NCBI GenBank assembly: GCA_019247695.1
Contig: JAFBAP010000086.1
Span: forward strand, 1 to 46,894
Source of the DNA: Verrucomicrobiota bacterium
GTDB lineage: Bacteria > Verrucomicrobiota > Verrucomicrobiia > Chthoniobacterales > JAFAMB01
DNA length: 46,894 nt
Direction: 5' to 3'
The position numbers and the translations under genes were made by a program. This document shows, one piece after another, positions 15,416 through 23,939 of this stretch. Each line of letters begins with the position of its first letter. Within the stretch, counting starts at the first letter, position 1. The notes beneath the pieces are model-generated. The model searched no databases and was not told the origin of the DNA. It worked only from the letters and a program-made list of their open reading frames with translations.

Positions 15416-18400
15416 TAGACCGGCAGTTCCACCATAAAACGCGTGTATTGCCCTGGTTTGGTCTCGACGTCAATCCTGCCGCCGAGCCAGCAAAGCAAGT
15501 CATTAACGGCGTCCAAGCCCACCCCCCTCCCACCGTCGGGTGAAGGCTCCAGCAGCGTCGTAAAGCCGGAAGCGCATAAAATGTCGATGGCCTGTTCTCG
15601 ATTCAAGGTGTCCGGCGCATCCGGCGGCAGCATTTTGAGCTCAACCGCCCGTTGCCGCAGCGCCGGGAAGTTAAGCCCGGATCCGTCGTCTCGGACAGAG
15701 AAAAGCAGCAGCTTCGGGCCTTTACGACGTCCCGTTATTACGATCGAACCGGCAGGCGGCTTGTCGCGGGCCACCCGCTCCGCAGGCAGTTCGATACCAT
15801 GGATTATCGCGTTGCGCACAAGTTGAGCCAGCACACTCTGAACCGGACGGCGCAGCCGGTCCGGCAAGGTCAGCAAGGCAGGTTCAACATCAAGCTTCAC
15901 ACAAACCTGCTTCCCGTTTCGGGCAGCAACATCAACGGCTAGGTTAGCTAGGGCACCAAAATCGCCGTCTTTGCCCGACCCCTGGTTACGACCGAATACG
16001 CCCTGCATGCTGACGAGCCGCTCAATCAAGTCGCGCGTCATCTTCACCTGGTCAAGCAAGGAGGCTAAAGCCGTGGTAATCGGGACAAAGTGCTCCCCAA
16101 CCAACTGAGGGTTTTGTCTGGCAGCGCCGATCTTGTTTTCGAGTTGGTGCGCAAGCGTTTCAAAATACGAAAGCCGCAACATGGCAGCGTTTCCCTTGAT
16201 CACGTGAATGGAGCGTCCGATTCGCTGCAGGAGCCGCCCGTAACGCTGTTCCCGCTCGGACAGGGATTCGGCTGAAGGCCGTGCGTGCTGTTCGGCTTCC
16301 AGGTTTTGTAATACCTCCCTGATCTCGCGGTCCGTATCTTCCAGGAAATCGGACAGAATGGCCGAATCCACATGCAGGATGCCGAACAGCATTTCAACTT
16401 CGAGCCGCGCGTTCACCTGATTTTCGCGGATCTGACGGCCAAGGGAAATCCGTGAGGTCGCGTCGACCACAGTCACCATGATCTGACTGATCTGCCCGGC
16501 TTCCAACACCCGGTTAAAGCAGAACTCGAGGAATTTAGTCCGGGGTCGCCCGCCTTTGTCGCAAAAATGAAACTCAACTTCATTCAGCGGGTTAGTCTGC
16601 CGGATCAGTTTCTCTTTCACGCGCGGGTTTAACAAAAGTTCAAGGTAACTTTCGGCCGCGGCAAGTTCGTCTGTCGATAAAACCGCCCATGACCACTGTC
16701 CGGGAACGGGCCGGATCAGGTCAAGGAAGTTGAGACCTACAATTTTACGATGAAAGATCTCTTCCGTGGCGTGAGAGTAGCCCGGCTGGATGGTAAGTTT
16801 TCGATCAAGCAGGAACAATCCCTCATTAACCGTCTCGAAAATCTTCCGCATCTGGCGTCCATGATCTTCGATCTGGTCGATCATGTGGTTGAAACGTTCC
16901 GCCAGAAACCCGATCTCGTCCGTGCTTGAGATTGGGGTGCGGGCCGAGAGGTCGCCGGCGCCGATCTTCTCGGCTGTCGCCACCAATTGCGCAATCGGGT
17001 GTGACAAGATCTGTGCAAAGACCAGGGTGCTGCCAATCGCCAGAACGAGAATCGCGGCGCCTCCGCAGGCAATCAACCGGGTCAGGCGAGCGGCCGGCGC
17101 AAAAGCTTCTCCCGTGTCGATCCGGATCACGAGTCCCCAGTTGAGCTCCGGGATTGGCAAGGGTGCATACACGCCGAGGGATTCATGACCCAGTTCATCA
17201 TAAAAGGTGACCTCACCCTCATTGTTTGGGTTATTACCGGAAAAGATGTTTTCGACCGCGGCATTGGAAAGCGGGGCCGTCAGGAGCGACGTTTGGAAGC
17301 TTCTCAGACCGTCAGGCGTGTAAGTCTCGGCACGATACCGGGCAGGGAGGCGGTCGGCAAAACGGGACTCGGTGCGCAATCGCCGATCCGCCCCGACGAT
17401 ATACGCTTCACCGGAACGCCCCAGCCCGACCTGCTGCCAATGACGATCGAACGTCACCAAGTCAGTGAATGAGACGCTGGAGATTTCGTGCACCAGCACG
17501 CCCATGCGGCTGCCTAAACGGTTGGTAATCGGCGCGCCGAAAAACATCATTGCCGCGTTATACGCCGCCGGGTACTTCGCCAGATCACTCACCACCACGT
17601 GGTTAGTGCTGCCGCGATTCGCTTCCGTGAGTGGAACGTACCATGCGCCCAGGAAGATGCGCTTGAGGCTGGCCTGATTCTGCCAGCCCTTGAACACGTT
17701 GGTGCCGAAGTCCCAACTCTTCTTGAACGAGTAAATAACGTTGCCGAGATCGTCCACAAGGAGCAGGTCGTCGTACCGGTTGCGCTGGACCACGGATTGA
17801 AATGACTCGTGATACCGGTCCATGGCGCGTGCGAACATGGTTTTGGCAAAAGCTGAACGGAAAGTGGGTGCGAGCGCAGTGTTGGCCGCAATCTCATCGG
17901 ACGTGTTGTTGAGGTATTTGTGATCGATCGAGGCAGGATTCTTTAAAAAGTAAACGTACTGCAGCACCAAGCCTTCCCGGCTCACATCCGCAAAGGTTCC
18001 ATAATCCGGCGCTTCACCGCCGGGAAGGCTCAGGGCCGCAAGGAGATGATTCCGGTAAGCTTCGTTCAACTCCGTTCTGATCTGATCAAAAAACGCCTGA
18101 TCAACTCTGAAACCGCCGGCCGCCAAATCGTCCAGCAAATGTTCGTAGCCGGCCGCAAGCTCGGAAATGGCATACCGGCAGGTTTGCATTTCGGCTTGCG
18201 TCGCGATGCTGCGCCGGGCGGTATCAATGGCGGTATTGATGGTCTCAGCCAGCGACCGCCGCAGCGAGCGGAAGCCCTCCAGACGCGTCGTTCGCAACGA
18301 CACGGCCGAAAGAAAGAATGCCGTGGTGGTGAGTGCCACCAGGATGAAGCTGCAGATCGCCGCGGTAAAAAACAGCAGCTTGAAGCGGATCGTCAACCCG

Positions 18401-18456
18401 CGAGAGGGTAAACTCGCAAAGGTTAACTGCTCCTCCCTGGATCTCGCTCCGGCCAT
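15415..18456 (-). CDS. Membrane receptor fused to a CheA-type histidine kinase
   Basis: The protein has 1013 aa from the ATG at 18456. In that numbering the order is: transmembrane helix (about 25-52); a large periplasmic region of about 400 residues, probably Cache-like (VLVHEISSVSFTDL, GRSGEAYIVGADRRL, PELNWGLVIRID); a second helix (460-485); HAMP (about 485-530); a PAS-like segment (535-670); an Hpt/P1-like helix with SIHVIKGNAAML (His near 751); and a CheA-type ATPase domain with LVRNAIIHGIE, DDGSGLN and GRGVGLDAV. No CheW-like P5 domain follows, so it does not look able to dock to a normal chemoreceptor array. Upstream ATGs at 18546 and 18579 would overlap the preceding gene, so the start is tentative. 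A single-domain receiver and CheX follow. Confidence 0.88.
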   Translation of the reverse strand: MAGARSREEQLTFASLPSRGLTIRFKLLFFTAAICSFILVALTTTAFFLSAVSLRTTRLEGFRSLRRSLAETINTAIDTARRSIATQAEMQTCRYAISELAAGYEHLLDDLAAGGFRVDQAFFDQIRTELNEAYRNHLLAALSLPGGEAPDYGTFADVSREGLVLQYVYFLKNPASIDHKYLNNTSDEIAANTALAPTFRSAFAKTMFARAMDRYHESFQSVVQRNRYDDLLLVDDLGNVIYSFKKSWDFGTNVFKGWQNQASLKRIFLGAWYVPLTEANRGSTNHVVVSDLAKYPAAYNAAMMFFGAPITNRLGSRMGVLVHEISSVSFTDLVTFDRHWQQVGLGRSGEAYIVGADRRLRTESRFADRLPARYRAETYTPDGLRSFQTSLLTAPLSNAAVENIFSGNNPNNEGEVTFYDELGHESLGVYAPLPIPELNWGLVIRIDTGEAFAPAARLTRLIACGGAAILVLAIGSTLVFAQILSHPIAQLVATAEKIGAGDLSARTPISSTDEIGFLAERFNHMIDQIEDHGRQMRKIFETVNEGLFLLDRKLTIQPGYSHATEEIFHRKIVGLNFLDLIRPVPGQWSWAVLSTDELAAAESYLELLLNPRVKEKLIRQTNPLNEVEFHFCDKGGRPRTKFLEFCFNRVLEAGQISQIMVTVVDATSRISLGRQIRENQVNARLEVEMLFGILHVDSAILSDFLEDTDREIREVLQNLEAEQHARPSAESLSEREQRYGRLLQRIGRSIHVIKGNAAMLRLSYFETLAHQLENKIGAARQNPQLVGEHFVPITTALASLLDQVKMTRDLIERLVSMQGVFGRNQGSGKDGDFGALANLAVDVAARNGKQVCVKLDVEPALLTLPDRLRRPVQSVLAQLVRNAIIHGIELPAERVARDKPPAGSIVITGRRKGPKLLLFSVRDDGSGLNFPALRQRAVELKMLPPDAPDTLNREQAIDILCASGFTTLLEPSPDGGRGVGLDAVNDLLCWLGGRIDVETKPGQYTRFMVELPV

Positions 18457-18472
18457 CAGCGTGTTGATCGAT

Positions 18473-19207
18473 CTATCGGCTTGGCAGGCCGATCTGTTGA
18501 GTCGGAACCAGTCTACCGTGAGAGATTTGCGTGAGAAAAACCGCATAATTCCTCTGCTGGAGGTTCCCGTCGAAGCCAAACATTAATGGGCCACAGGTAA
18601 AGATTCCGTTTGCAAGGCCGTTGATCAAGGCCGGACCCGCGTTTTGCAGGGCCGCAACGAAAACGCGCGCACCGGCATAGCCTTCCAAACTCGCGTGCGT
18701 GAACTGCCTGTACCCTCGGACGATCATATCCGCCTGGTAATCCCGGACCAGCTCCGAACCTGAGCCCGGAGGAAACGGCATTACCTGCGATCCGATCACG
18801 CCCCCGGCGCGAGGCCCCGGCACACGTTGCACGTATTCCAGGTCAACGTTTGATGCACAGCATAAAATCAGGGGGCGGCCGGCTTGCCTCCGGGCATACC
18901 GGATCAAATGCGCGCATGCCGCATCCGCGCCGAACAGGATGACGGCCTCAGGGTCTCCGTCCATAACCCGGCTAAACGCTTCCTGTACTTCCACCGTGTT
19001 CCGAACGTAATCACCTTCAGACACCATCTGCAACGAATGCGCGGATAAAGCGGCCCGCAGTACACAAATGTTGAGCAACAGCAGCAACCCGCAAAACTGA
19101 ATTCGGGCGTAAACAGGTCCAATACGGTAAACGCAATTACGCAATCTGATTCCTGTCTTTTTGCCTTCGCCTTCGGATTTTGTCAAAGCTAACGCAATAC
19201 GGCGCAA
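18473..19207 (-). pseudogene. C-terminal half of a Leu/Ile/Val-type periplasmic binding protein
   Basis: The frame is open for 244 codons, but only residues from about 53 onward resemble ABC-transporter type I binding proteins: LSAHSLQMVSEGDYVRNTV, AVILFGADAACAHLIRYARR, GGVIGSQVMPFPP, ASLEGYAGARVFVAALQ, FDGNLQQRNYAVFLTQI. The first lobe (about 150 residues) is missing. The 50 residues in its place include a hydrophobic run (FCGLLLLLNICVL) that could act as a signal anchor. I read it as a truncated gene, possibly retained as a ligand-binding half. It ends 16 bp before the receptor-kinase start, so it was or is the first gene of that operon. Confidence 0.65.
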
Positions 19208-19455
19208 AATCTGCTCTCCCGTGAAAGATCTTCCCGGATTTCGACCCTCCGACTCAGCGTGGCGATGCCCGGCGGCAACTGGGCGGCGCGGGTCGAGCCG
19301 CGCATGTCATTTCCTGAAATCATCGGTTCGGCGGCCGTGCTCCTCGCCCAGAGCGCGGCCGTGTGTCTAACGTGCATCCGCGGCGTAAACCGGGTTCGCC
19401 GTAAAATCCACTTGGCGAAAAACGAACTTAGGCTACTCTAGCCCTCTGCCAGAAT

Positions 19456-19531
19456 GGTGGTCGTAGCTCAACGGTAGAGCCCTGGATTGTGGTTCCAGTT
19501 GTTGCGGGTTCGAATCCCGTCGGCCACCCCA
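19456..19531 (+). tRNA. tRNA-His (anticodon GTG)
   Basis: This is a full cloverleaf. The acceptor stem GTGGTCG pairs with CGGCCAC. The D arm contains AGCTCAACGGTAGAGC. The anticodon stem CTGGA/TCCAG encloses loop TTGTGGT with anticodon GTG. The T arm is GCGGG TTCGAAT CCCGT. The base before the stem is G (the -1 G typical of tRNA-His) opposite discriminator C, and CCA is encoded. It stands alone at the left edge of the repeat-rich accessory stretch, a typical insertion site, but I found no second copy of its 3' end. Confidence 0.97.
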
Positions 19532-19554
19532 GGCAACCCTCAGAATGGCCCGCT

Positions 19555-19742
19555 AACCGGTGATACCGGAAGCAAATATTGGCCGGGGCGGCTGCTTATT
19601 ATTTCCGGTTTCAGCGGCCAGGCCGCCCGGGGTAAAGAGTCGAGCAATTCCCACAAACCCCGACGGCCGTACTTGCCGGCGTACGGAAATCGGTAGCGCG
19701 GTCGGCCTCAGGCGGCGCTTTTGAGGCGGAGGGGCTCGCCGC
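19555..19742. repeat. 188-bp direct repeat, copy 1
   Basis: The copy begins AACCGGTGATACCGGAAGCA and ends around GGCTCGCCG. It matches 20735-20922 along its whole length with scattered substitutions. It opens with the inverted repeat CCGGT-GAT-ACCGG and contains a GC-rich imperfect hairpin (GGCCGGGGCGGC ... GGCCGCCCGGGG) and a short CGCC-TTTGA-GGCG-type hairpin near the right end. It starts 23 bp after the tRNA. No protein is evident. It may be the end of an insertion element. Confidence 0.9.
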
Positions 19743-19861
19743 GGGGCAGGTGTGGTCCTCGCTCAGGTCAGAAACCGCCGTCGGGGTCTGTCCCTGTTTG
19801 CGGACCGGACCTGGCATTGTGGCCTGTCCCCGTTGGGATTGTCGGCAAGAGTCCCACCCCG

Positions 19862-20104
19862 TTAGGCCGGGGTTTTGAGCTGGAATGGCTCTCCGACTGT
19901 GGACGCGTATCGGTCCGGGTTGGTCACCATGTCCTGCGCCAACGCCCCCTGTGCTTGGGCATTGGCGCCGTTCATGAAAATGGCCCCTTGCATCCGTTCG
20001 GCGCCGCCGCCAGTGGCAGCGGCCCTGGCCAGCAGGTTCCAAACCCCGGCCAGGAGATTGCCCACGTCCTTCAAGAAGCCGACCGAGGCTTCGCCCGGAG
20101 ATTA
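19862..20104 (-). pseudogene. 3' remnant of an unidentified gene
   Basis: The minus-strand frame reads GEASVGFLKDVGNLLAGVW ... AERMQGAIFMNGANAQAQGALAQDMVTNPDRYASTVGEPFQLKTPA before a stop. It has plausible protein composition but is preceded by an in-frame TAA about ten codons before the only start-like codon (TTG at 20074), with no Shine-Dalgarno. I read it as the surviving C-terminus of a decayed gene. I do not recognise the family. Confidence 0.4.
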
Positions 20105-20240
20105 GCCAGCCGCGGCCACGCTCGCTAAACCAGTTGCCCGCCGCTTGCAGAAAGGCCTGTTCCTGCGGTGTCTAGCGCTTGCACGGGGGGAGGTTGCCTC
20201 GGATGTGGCCGGAAAGCGGACCGGCGCCTATTTTGGATCC

Positions 20241-20540
20241 CTACGTCAACTGAGAATGGCCAGACTCGAGGCTAGTCGTCGATGGGACGAGCATGATCTC
20301 CTTTCCTTTCATCTTGGGCGGTTCGATCCCGTAAGTCATATGGGCCCATACTGACCGTTGCGGCCGGTTGTCAAGGACTTCGCCACCCACCAGTATCTTA
20401 CTTCGCTGTATTCCGTCGACCATGATGTCGGCCCAGCCTTTTGCTTCCGCACCGTCGAAGTGAATCAATTCTCCCGTGAAAACCAGCTTGTCTCCGATGA
20501 CGAACACGTCGTCAACGTGCATTTCGAAATTTGCACTCAC
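20241..20540 (-). CDS. Small hypothetical protein, possibly EF-Tu domain-2-like
   Basis: The protein has 99 aa from the GTG at 20540, chosen because AAAGGA lies nine bases upstream; the frame opens earlier (20618) without a visible ribosome site. The sequence MHVDDVFVIGDKLVFTGELI resembles the start of the beta-barrel domain 2 of translational GTPases (IEDVFSI...GTVVTGRV), and GIEPPKMKGKEIMLV resembles its last strand (GIKREEIERGQVLA). No GTPase domain is attached. The similarity is by eye and tentative. It lies between the two copies of the 188-bp repeat, so it is likely accessory DNA. Confidence 0.55.
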   Translation of the reverse strand: MSANFEMHVDDVFVIGDKLVFTGELIHFDGAEAKGWADIMVDGIQRSKILVGGEVLDNRPQRSVWAHMTYGIEPPKMKGKEIMLVPSTTSLESGHSQLT

Positions 20541-20611
20541 AGACCCATGTCCTTTAGGGGCCATTGAACCAAAGCGACGCGCGGCCACGCTCAGCTTTCG
20601 ATTTCGACTCC

Positions 20612-20722
20612 CGGCCACTTATTGGTTCCGAACGGACCTTTTGAGCTTAGTCAAGACCCAAAAACGCTCTCGGGAGAAAGGCTAAAACGGCCATTTATTG
20701 GTTCCGGCAGGCGGCCAATTCA
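20612..20722. repeat. Short repeats resembling insertion-sequence ends
   Basis: CGGCCACTTATTGGTTCCG (20612-20630) and CGGCCATTTATTGGTTCCG (20688-20706) are nearly identical 19-mers in direct orientation. The second runs into CCGGCAGGCGGCC followed by CAAAGTTCCGGT. A related CCGGCAGGCGGCC/CAAAGATTCCGGT block stands at 21578-21607. Such spaced GGCC...TTCCGGT repeats look like transposon end arrays. No transposase gene is present. Confidence 0.65.
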
Positions 20723-20734
20723 AAGTTCCGGTCT

Positions 20735-20922
20735 CAACCGGTGATACCGGAAGCAGTTAATGGCCGGGGCGGCTGCTTATTATTTCCGGTTTCAGCGGCC
20801 AGGCCGCCCGGGGTAAAGGGTCGAGCAATTCCCACAAACCCGGACGGCCGTACTTGCCGGCGTACGGAAATCGGTAGCGCGATCGCCCTCAGGCAGCGCC
20901 TTTGAGGCGGAGAGGTTTGCCG
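20735..20922. repeat. 188-bp direct repeat, copy 2
   Basis: This is the second copy of the element at 19555-19742, in the same orientation, starting about 1180 bp further on. Both begin with AACCGGTGATACCGGAAGCA and share TCGAGCAATTCCCACAAACC in the middle. They differ at scattered positions and by small indels, so the duplication is not recent. Its right end comes within 15 bp of the stop of the ferritin-like gene. Confidence 0.9.
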
Positions 20923-20936
20923 AGTGGATGGCGGGT

Positions 20937-21473
20937 TCATTTTTCCCCGACAAAGACTTCTCGCGCCGTTTCCAACCGGAGATCTTCCACACGCTCGCGC
21001 TGTTGCTGGGCCCGCCGCTTCAGCAGGTCGAGGTCCACCCCTTGCAACGGTGGCACGCCCGGGGCCACCGCCGCCAAGGCATTCCAGAGGGTCCGTTTGC
21101 CCTCAATGCCCAAAGAAAGCGCCTCGAGGGCTTCAAAGCGGCCCATCGCGCCGCCGCCCGCACCTTCCAAGAGTAGTTTGATCCGGGCAAGCTTTTCGCC
21201 CAACCATACTCCCGTGTTGCGGATCGGGCTTTCCGGGGAGCCAAACCGGCGAATGATGCCCTCCAGGGCCTGGCGGTCTTCAACGATTTCCTCACGCAAT
21301 TTTCTAAACACTGGCTCAAGGGGCGTTCCGGCATGGGTGGAAATAAGGTGCTCGAGCAGTTCCAGGGCACCGGTCGAGGCCGCCAGGTGATCCTTCAAGT
21401 AGGTCAGCAAATGCTTCGGGTTCACATTCAGAAGTTCGCACTTACCGGCGGTGAGGTCAGAAGGTGGTGACAC
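20937..21473 (-). CDS. Hypothetical helical protein, ferritin-like
   Basis: This 178-aa protein is almost entirely amphipathic helix: LLTYLKDHLAASTGALELLEHLI, LREEIVEDRQALEGIIRRFG, WLGEKLARIKLLLEG, RFEALEALSLGIEGKRTLWNAL and a C-terminal LLKRRAQQQRERVEDLRLETARE. The spacing of acidic residues and His in the first helices recalls ferritin-like four-helix bundles. I recall similar short proteins in Verrucomicrobiota and Acidobacteriota without assigned function. It starts at a GTG (21473); a second GTG at 21425 (NPKHLL) is equally plausible. No metal-binding set is certain. Confidence 0.7.
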   Translation of the reverse strand: MSPPSDLTAGKCELLNVNPKHLLTYLKDHLAASTGALELLEHLISTHAGTPLEPVFRKLREEIVEDRQALEGIIRRFGSPESPIRNTGVWLGEKLARIKLLLEGAGGGAMGRFEALEALSLGIEGKRTLWNALAAVAPGVPPLQGVDLDLLKRRAQQQRERVEDLRLETAREVFVGEK

Positions 21474-21652
21474 CTTTTTGAGGGCGATCTCTGCCAGACC
21501 AGTCGCGCGGCGCGCTACTGCCCTTGGATCCGTTTGGCGCGTTGTTCCTCACGCCGGGGGCCTGCGAGCTACATTCCCGGCAGGCGGCCGGTCCAAAGAT
21601 TCCGGTTTCTCGCAGGCGTATGACCGGTTCCAAGCCGTGCTGCACGCCCGGT

Positions 21653-22456
21653 CTAATCGGCATCATACGACGACCACCTTCTGATCTCCTGTTCGGTGAT
21701 CTGGCACCGGCCGGTGGTGCGGGCATCAACCAATCCCCAGGCAGAAATGTCCGTTTCGTATTGCCGCTTGGACAGGAGCGTTCCGTTGCAGAGCGGCTCC
21801 GAGGCTTGTGGCGGGCGCAACCAGGTTTCCGCCAATGCGGCCCGGATCCCGGCTGGAATCGACCCGGCACGAAACGGGTAAGCGTATTGAAACATCGCGA
21901 GTAACGAAAGAAGCAGCCCCTTGTCGTCGCTGAACCAGTCAAGGAGGCGATCCCAGTCAAGGTAATCGACTTGCCGGAACAGCAGGTGCAGGATGTCATG
22001 CCCGTCAAAACGTTCCCGTTCCATCACGAAGGCTTTCATGCGGATGAGGTCTTCGGACCGTACAATGTTTACGGAGCAGCCAAATATCTGCACCGTGGCT
22101 ACCCCCTCGAACCAACTGGAATCGATCGAGCATACCCCGTTGGAACCGCGGAAGATAAAATCTACCAGTGCATCATCCGATTTAACCTTGGCTAACCAGT
22201 GTGGAAAGGTAAGCTCGGTGGCAAATCCCCGTTCGCGAAGGTGATCCAGAATGGGCTGAATCGTTTCAGGCTGCAGGAAGATGTCGAGATCTTTTGTATC
22301 CCGCCAGATATCGGTATAAAACCCGAACGCCAATGCACCGCCGATAAGAAAAGGGAGGTCGGTCTCCGCCACGGCACCGACCACCGCTTCGTAAAATGCC
22401 CGGCGCTTGGGTGACAGCTGCAACTTGCCAAATTCGGGGTAGGCGCCAGCCTCCAT
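21653..22456 (-). CDS. Nucleotidyltransferase-fold protein
   Basis: This 267-aa protein has the minimal nucleotidyltransferase signature IGGALAFGFYTDIWRDTKDLDIFL: the GG at 39-40 and the metal-binding pair D56/D58. A later SVNIVRSEDLIRMKAFVMERERFDGHDILHLL is typical of the antitoxin- or aminoglycoside-like NTase families. The substrate is unknown. A helical C-terminal half follows (FRQVDYLDWDRLLDWF). No HEPN partner gene is next to it. It is divergent from the metallophosphoesterase with 38 bp between starts, so the two promoters must overlap. Confidence 0.85.
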   Translation of the reverse strand: MEAGAYPEFGKLQLSPKRRAFYEAVVGAVAETDLPFLIGGALAFGFYTDIWRDTKDLDIFLQPETIQPILDHLRERGFATELTFPHWLAKVKSDDALVDFIFRGSNGVCSIDSSWFEGVATVQIFGCSVNIVRSEDLIRMKAFVMERERFDGHDILHLLFRQVDYLDWDRLLDWFSDDKGLLLSLLAMFQYAYPFRAGSIPAGIRAALAETWLRPPQASEPLCNGTLLSKRQYETDISAWGLVDARTTGRCQITEQEIRRWSSYDAD

Positions 22457-22494
22457 ATACGCACATATTCGAAGGTGGGCACGAACACGGATTG

Positions 22495-23253
22495 ATGGAG
22501 CCTGGAAACGGACAGCATTTGAGGGTGGCTGCGTTGGCGGACCTGCATTACACGAAGGATGCCAAGGGTACGGCGGCGGAGCTTTTTCACGAAATTGCGG
22601 AGAAAGCCGACGTCTGCGTCTTATGCGGCGACCTGACCGACTACGGCTTGCCGGAAGAAGGGGAAGTGCTGCTTGCAGATTTGAAGCCGGTGCTGGCCAA
22701 GCCCTGCCTGGCGGTTCTGGGAAACCACGATTTCGAATCCGACGCCGCGGATAAGCTCACCGAGCTTTTTCTCCGGAGCGGAATTCACCTTCTTAATGGA
22801 GAAGCGATCGAGATTAACGGGGTCGGCTTCGCCGGGGTTCCCGGATTTGGCGGTGGGTTTGGGAAAAGCACGTTGAATGCCTGGGGGGAAAAGGTCATCA
22901 AGGAATTCGTGCGCGAGGCGGTCGACCAATCGCTCCGGCTCGAACGGGCGCTCGCCCGGCTTAAGACACCGAATAAAATCGCGGTTCTGCACTACGCACC
23001 GATTCGCGCGACCGTCATGGGTGAGAACCCGGAGATTTTTCCGTTTCTCGGCACGACCCGTTTGGAAGAGGCGATTGACCGGTATGACGCTTGCATTGCA
23101 CTGCATGGGCATGCACACAACGGCCAACTACACGGCAAAACCATGAGAGGCGCAGACGTCTACAATGTCGCCATACCCGTGTTGCGGCGTGAGAACACGA
23201 ACGCACGGCCGTACCGGTTGCTGGAGATTCCCGTGACTCAGCCCCTGCGCTGA
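22495..23253 (+). CDS. Calcineurin-like metallophosphoesterase
   Basis: This 252-aa protein starts at MEPGNGQHLRVAALADLHY. All metal-site motifs are present: ADLH (D16, H18), CGDLTDYG, LGNHDFE, LHYAPIRATV and LHGHAHNGQ. It therefore looks like an active dinuclear-metal phosphoesterase. Its substrate (nucleotide, phospholipid or protein) is not predictable. The upstream part of the open frame overlaps the nucleotidyltransferase start and is not used here. Confidence 0.92.
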   Translation: MEPGNGQHLRVAALADLHYTKDAKGTAAELFHEIAEKADVCVLCGDLTDYGLPEEGEVLLADLKPVLAKPCLAVLGNHDFESDAADKLTELFLRSGIHLLNGEAIEINGVGFAGVPGFGGGFGKSTLNAWGEKVIKEFVREAVDQSLRLERALARLKTPNKIAVLHYAPIRATVMGENPEIFPFLGTTRLEEAIDRYDACIALHGHAHNGQLHGKTMRGADVYNVAIPVLRRENTNARPYRLLEIPVTQPLR

Positions 23254-23421
23254 CCGGGGCTATGCTCCCGCCGGAGGCGCGCCGCGGCGACCCATGATGG
23301 AAACATGGAAGCAAGGTGCAGGCGACAAAAGCCACAGGCCGATGAATCTTGACAAGAGATCCGCGGCGATATTGAAGGAGGCATACAAAAGCCGCCTAAA
23401 CCTTAAATCGGACATTACCAA

Positions 23422-23667
23422 ATGCTACACATTATCTGGTCCATCATCGTGGGGTTCATCGTCGGAGCGATCGCGAGTGCAATCATGCATACCCACTTCG
23501 GCTTTATCGGCACCACCATTTTGGGTATCGTGGGCTCAGTGGTCGGAGGGCTGATTGCCCGACTCTTCTCCAGGCCGGCGGAAGGAGAAGCGTTTCATCC
23601 GGCCGGATTCATCATGTCGATCATCGGCGCGATTGTCGTGGTCTTCATCGTCTCCCGATTCGCGTAA
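23422..23667 (+). CDS. GlsB/YeaQ/YmgE family membrane protein
   Basis: This 81-aa protein has three hydrophobic segments (IIWSIIVGFIVGAIASAIM, GTTILGIVGSVVGGLIA, GFIMSIIGAIVVVFIV) with the glycine-zipper pattern of transglycosylase-associated/GlsB stress proteins. It is an inner-membrane protein of unclear biochemical role, often stress-induced. A GGAGG run (23379) lies about 40 bp upstream, too far to serve as its ribosome site. It stands alone between the phosphoesterase and a 272-bp gap in which I see no gene. Confidence 0.9.
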   Translation: MLHIIWSIIVGFIVGAIASAIMHTHFGFIGTTILGIVGSVVGGLIARLFSRPAEGEAFHPAGFIMSIIGAIVVVFIVSRFA

Positions 23668-23939
23668 CGAGGGAACCCGTCCAGGTTTTCTGCCGGCGGC
23701 GCGGCCTTCTGTCTGCTGCAACCTTCTTAAGTCGCCCCTTACCCGGGCGGCTGCGGGATGTACAGCGTGGCTTTGGCCCCCGAGAAACCGAGGCACAAAG
23801 AAGCGGAGCAAATCCGGGCACTTCAACCATCCCGTCTTTGCTCCGCAGGCCAACTTGACTCTAGCGGGCGTGCTCTGCTTTCAGGTCCACCCGGCGCCCA
23901 CGTAAGCAGGCAGTTCCAAACCAATTCGCTTTGGCCGGG

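Noticed and set aside
19161-19370. Short plus-strand frame upstream of tRNA-His
   Set aside because: It has low protein-like composition, no Shine-Dalgarno, and overlaps the half binding-protein gene on the opposite strand.
19555-20922. Possible CRISPR or composite transposon formed by the 188-bp direct repeats
   Set aside because: There are only two copies 1.2 kb apart, no spacers, and no cas or transposase genes.
23668-23939. Possible small gene between the GlsB-type and Gly/Tyr-rich genes
   Set aside because: The frames present are Arg/Ser/Pro-rich shadows with no start signals or recognisable motifs.
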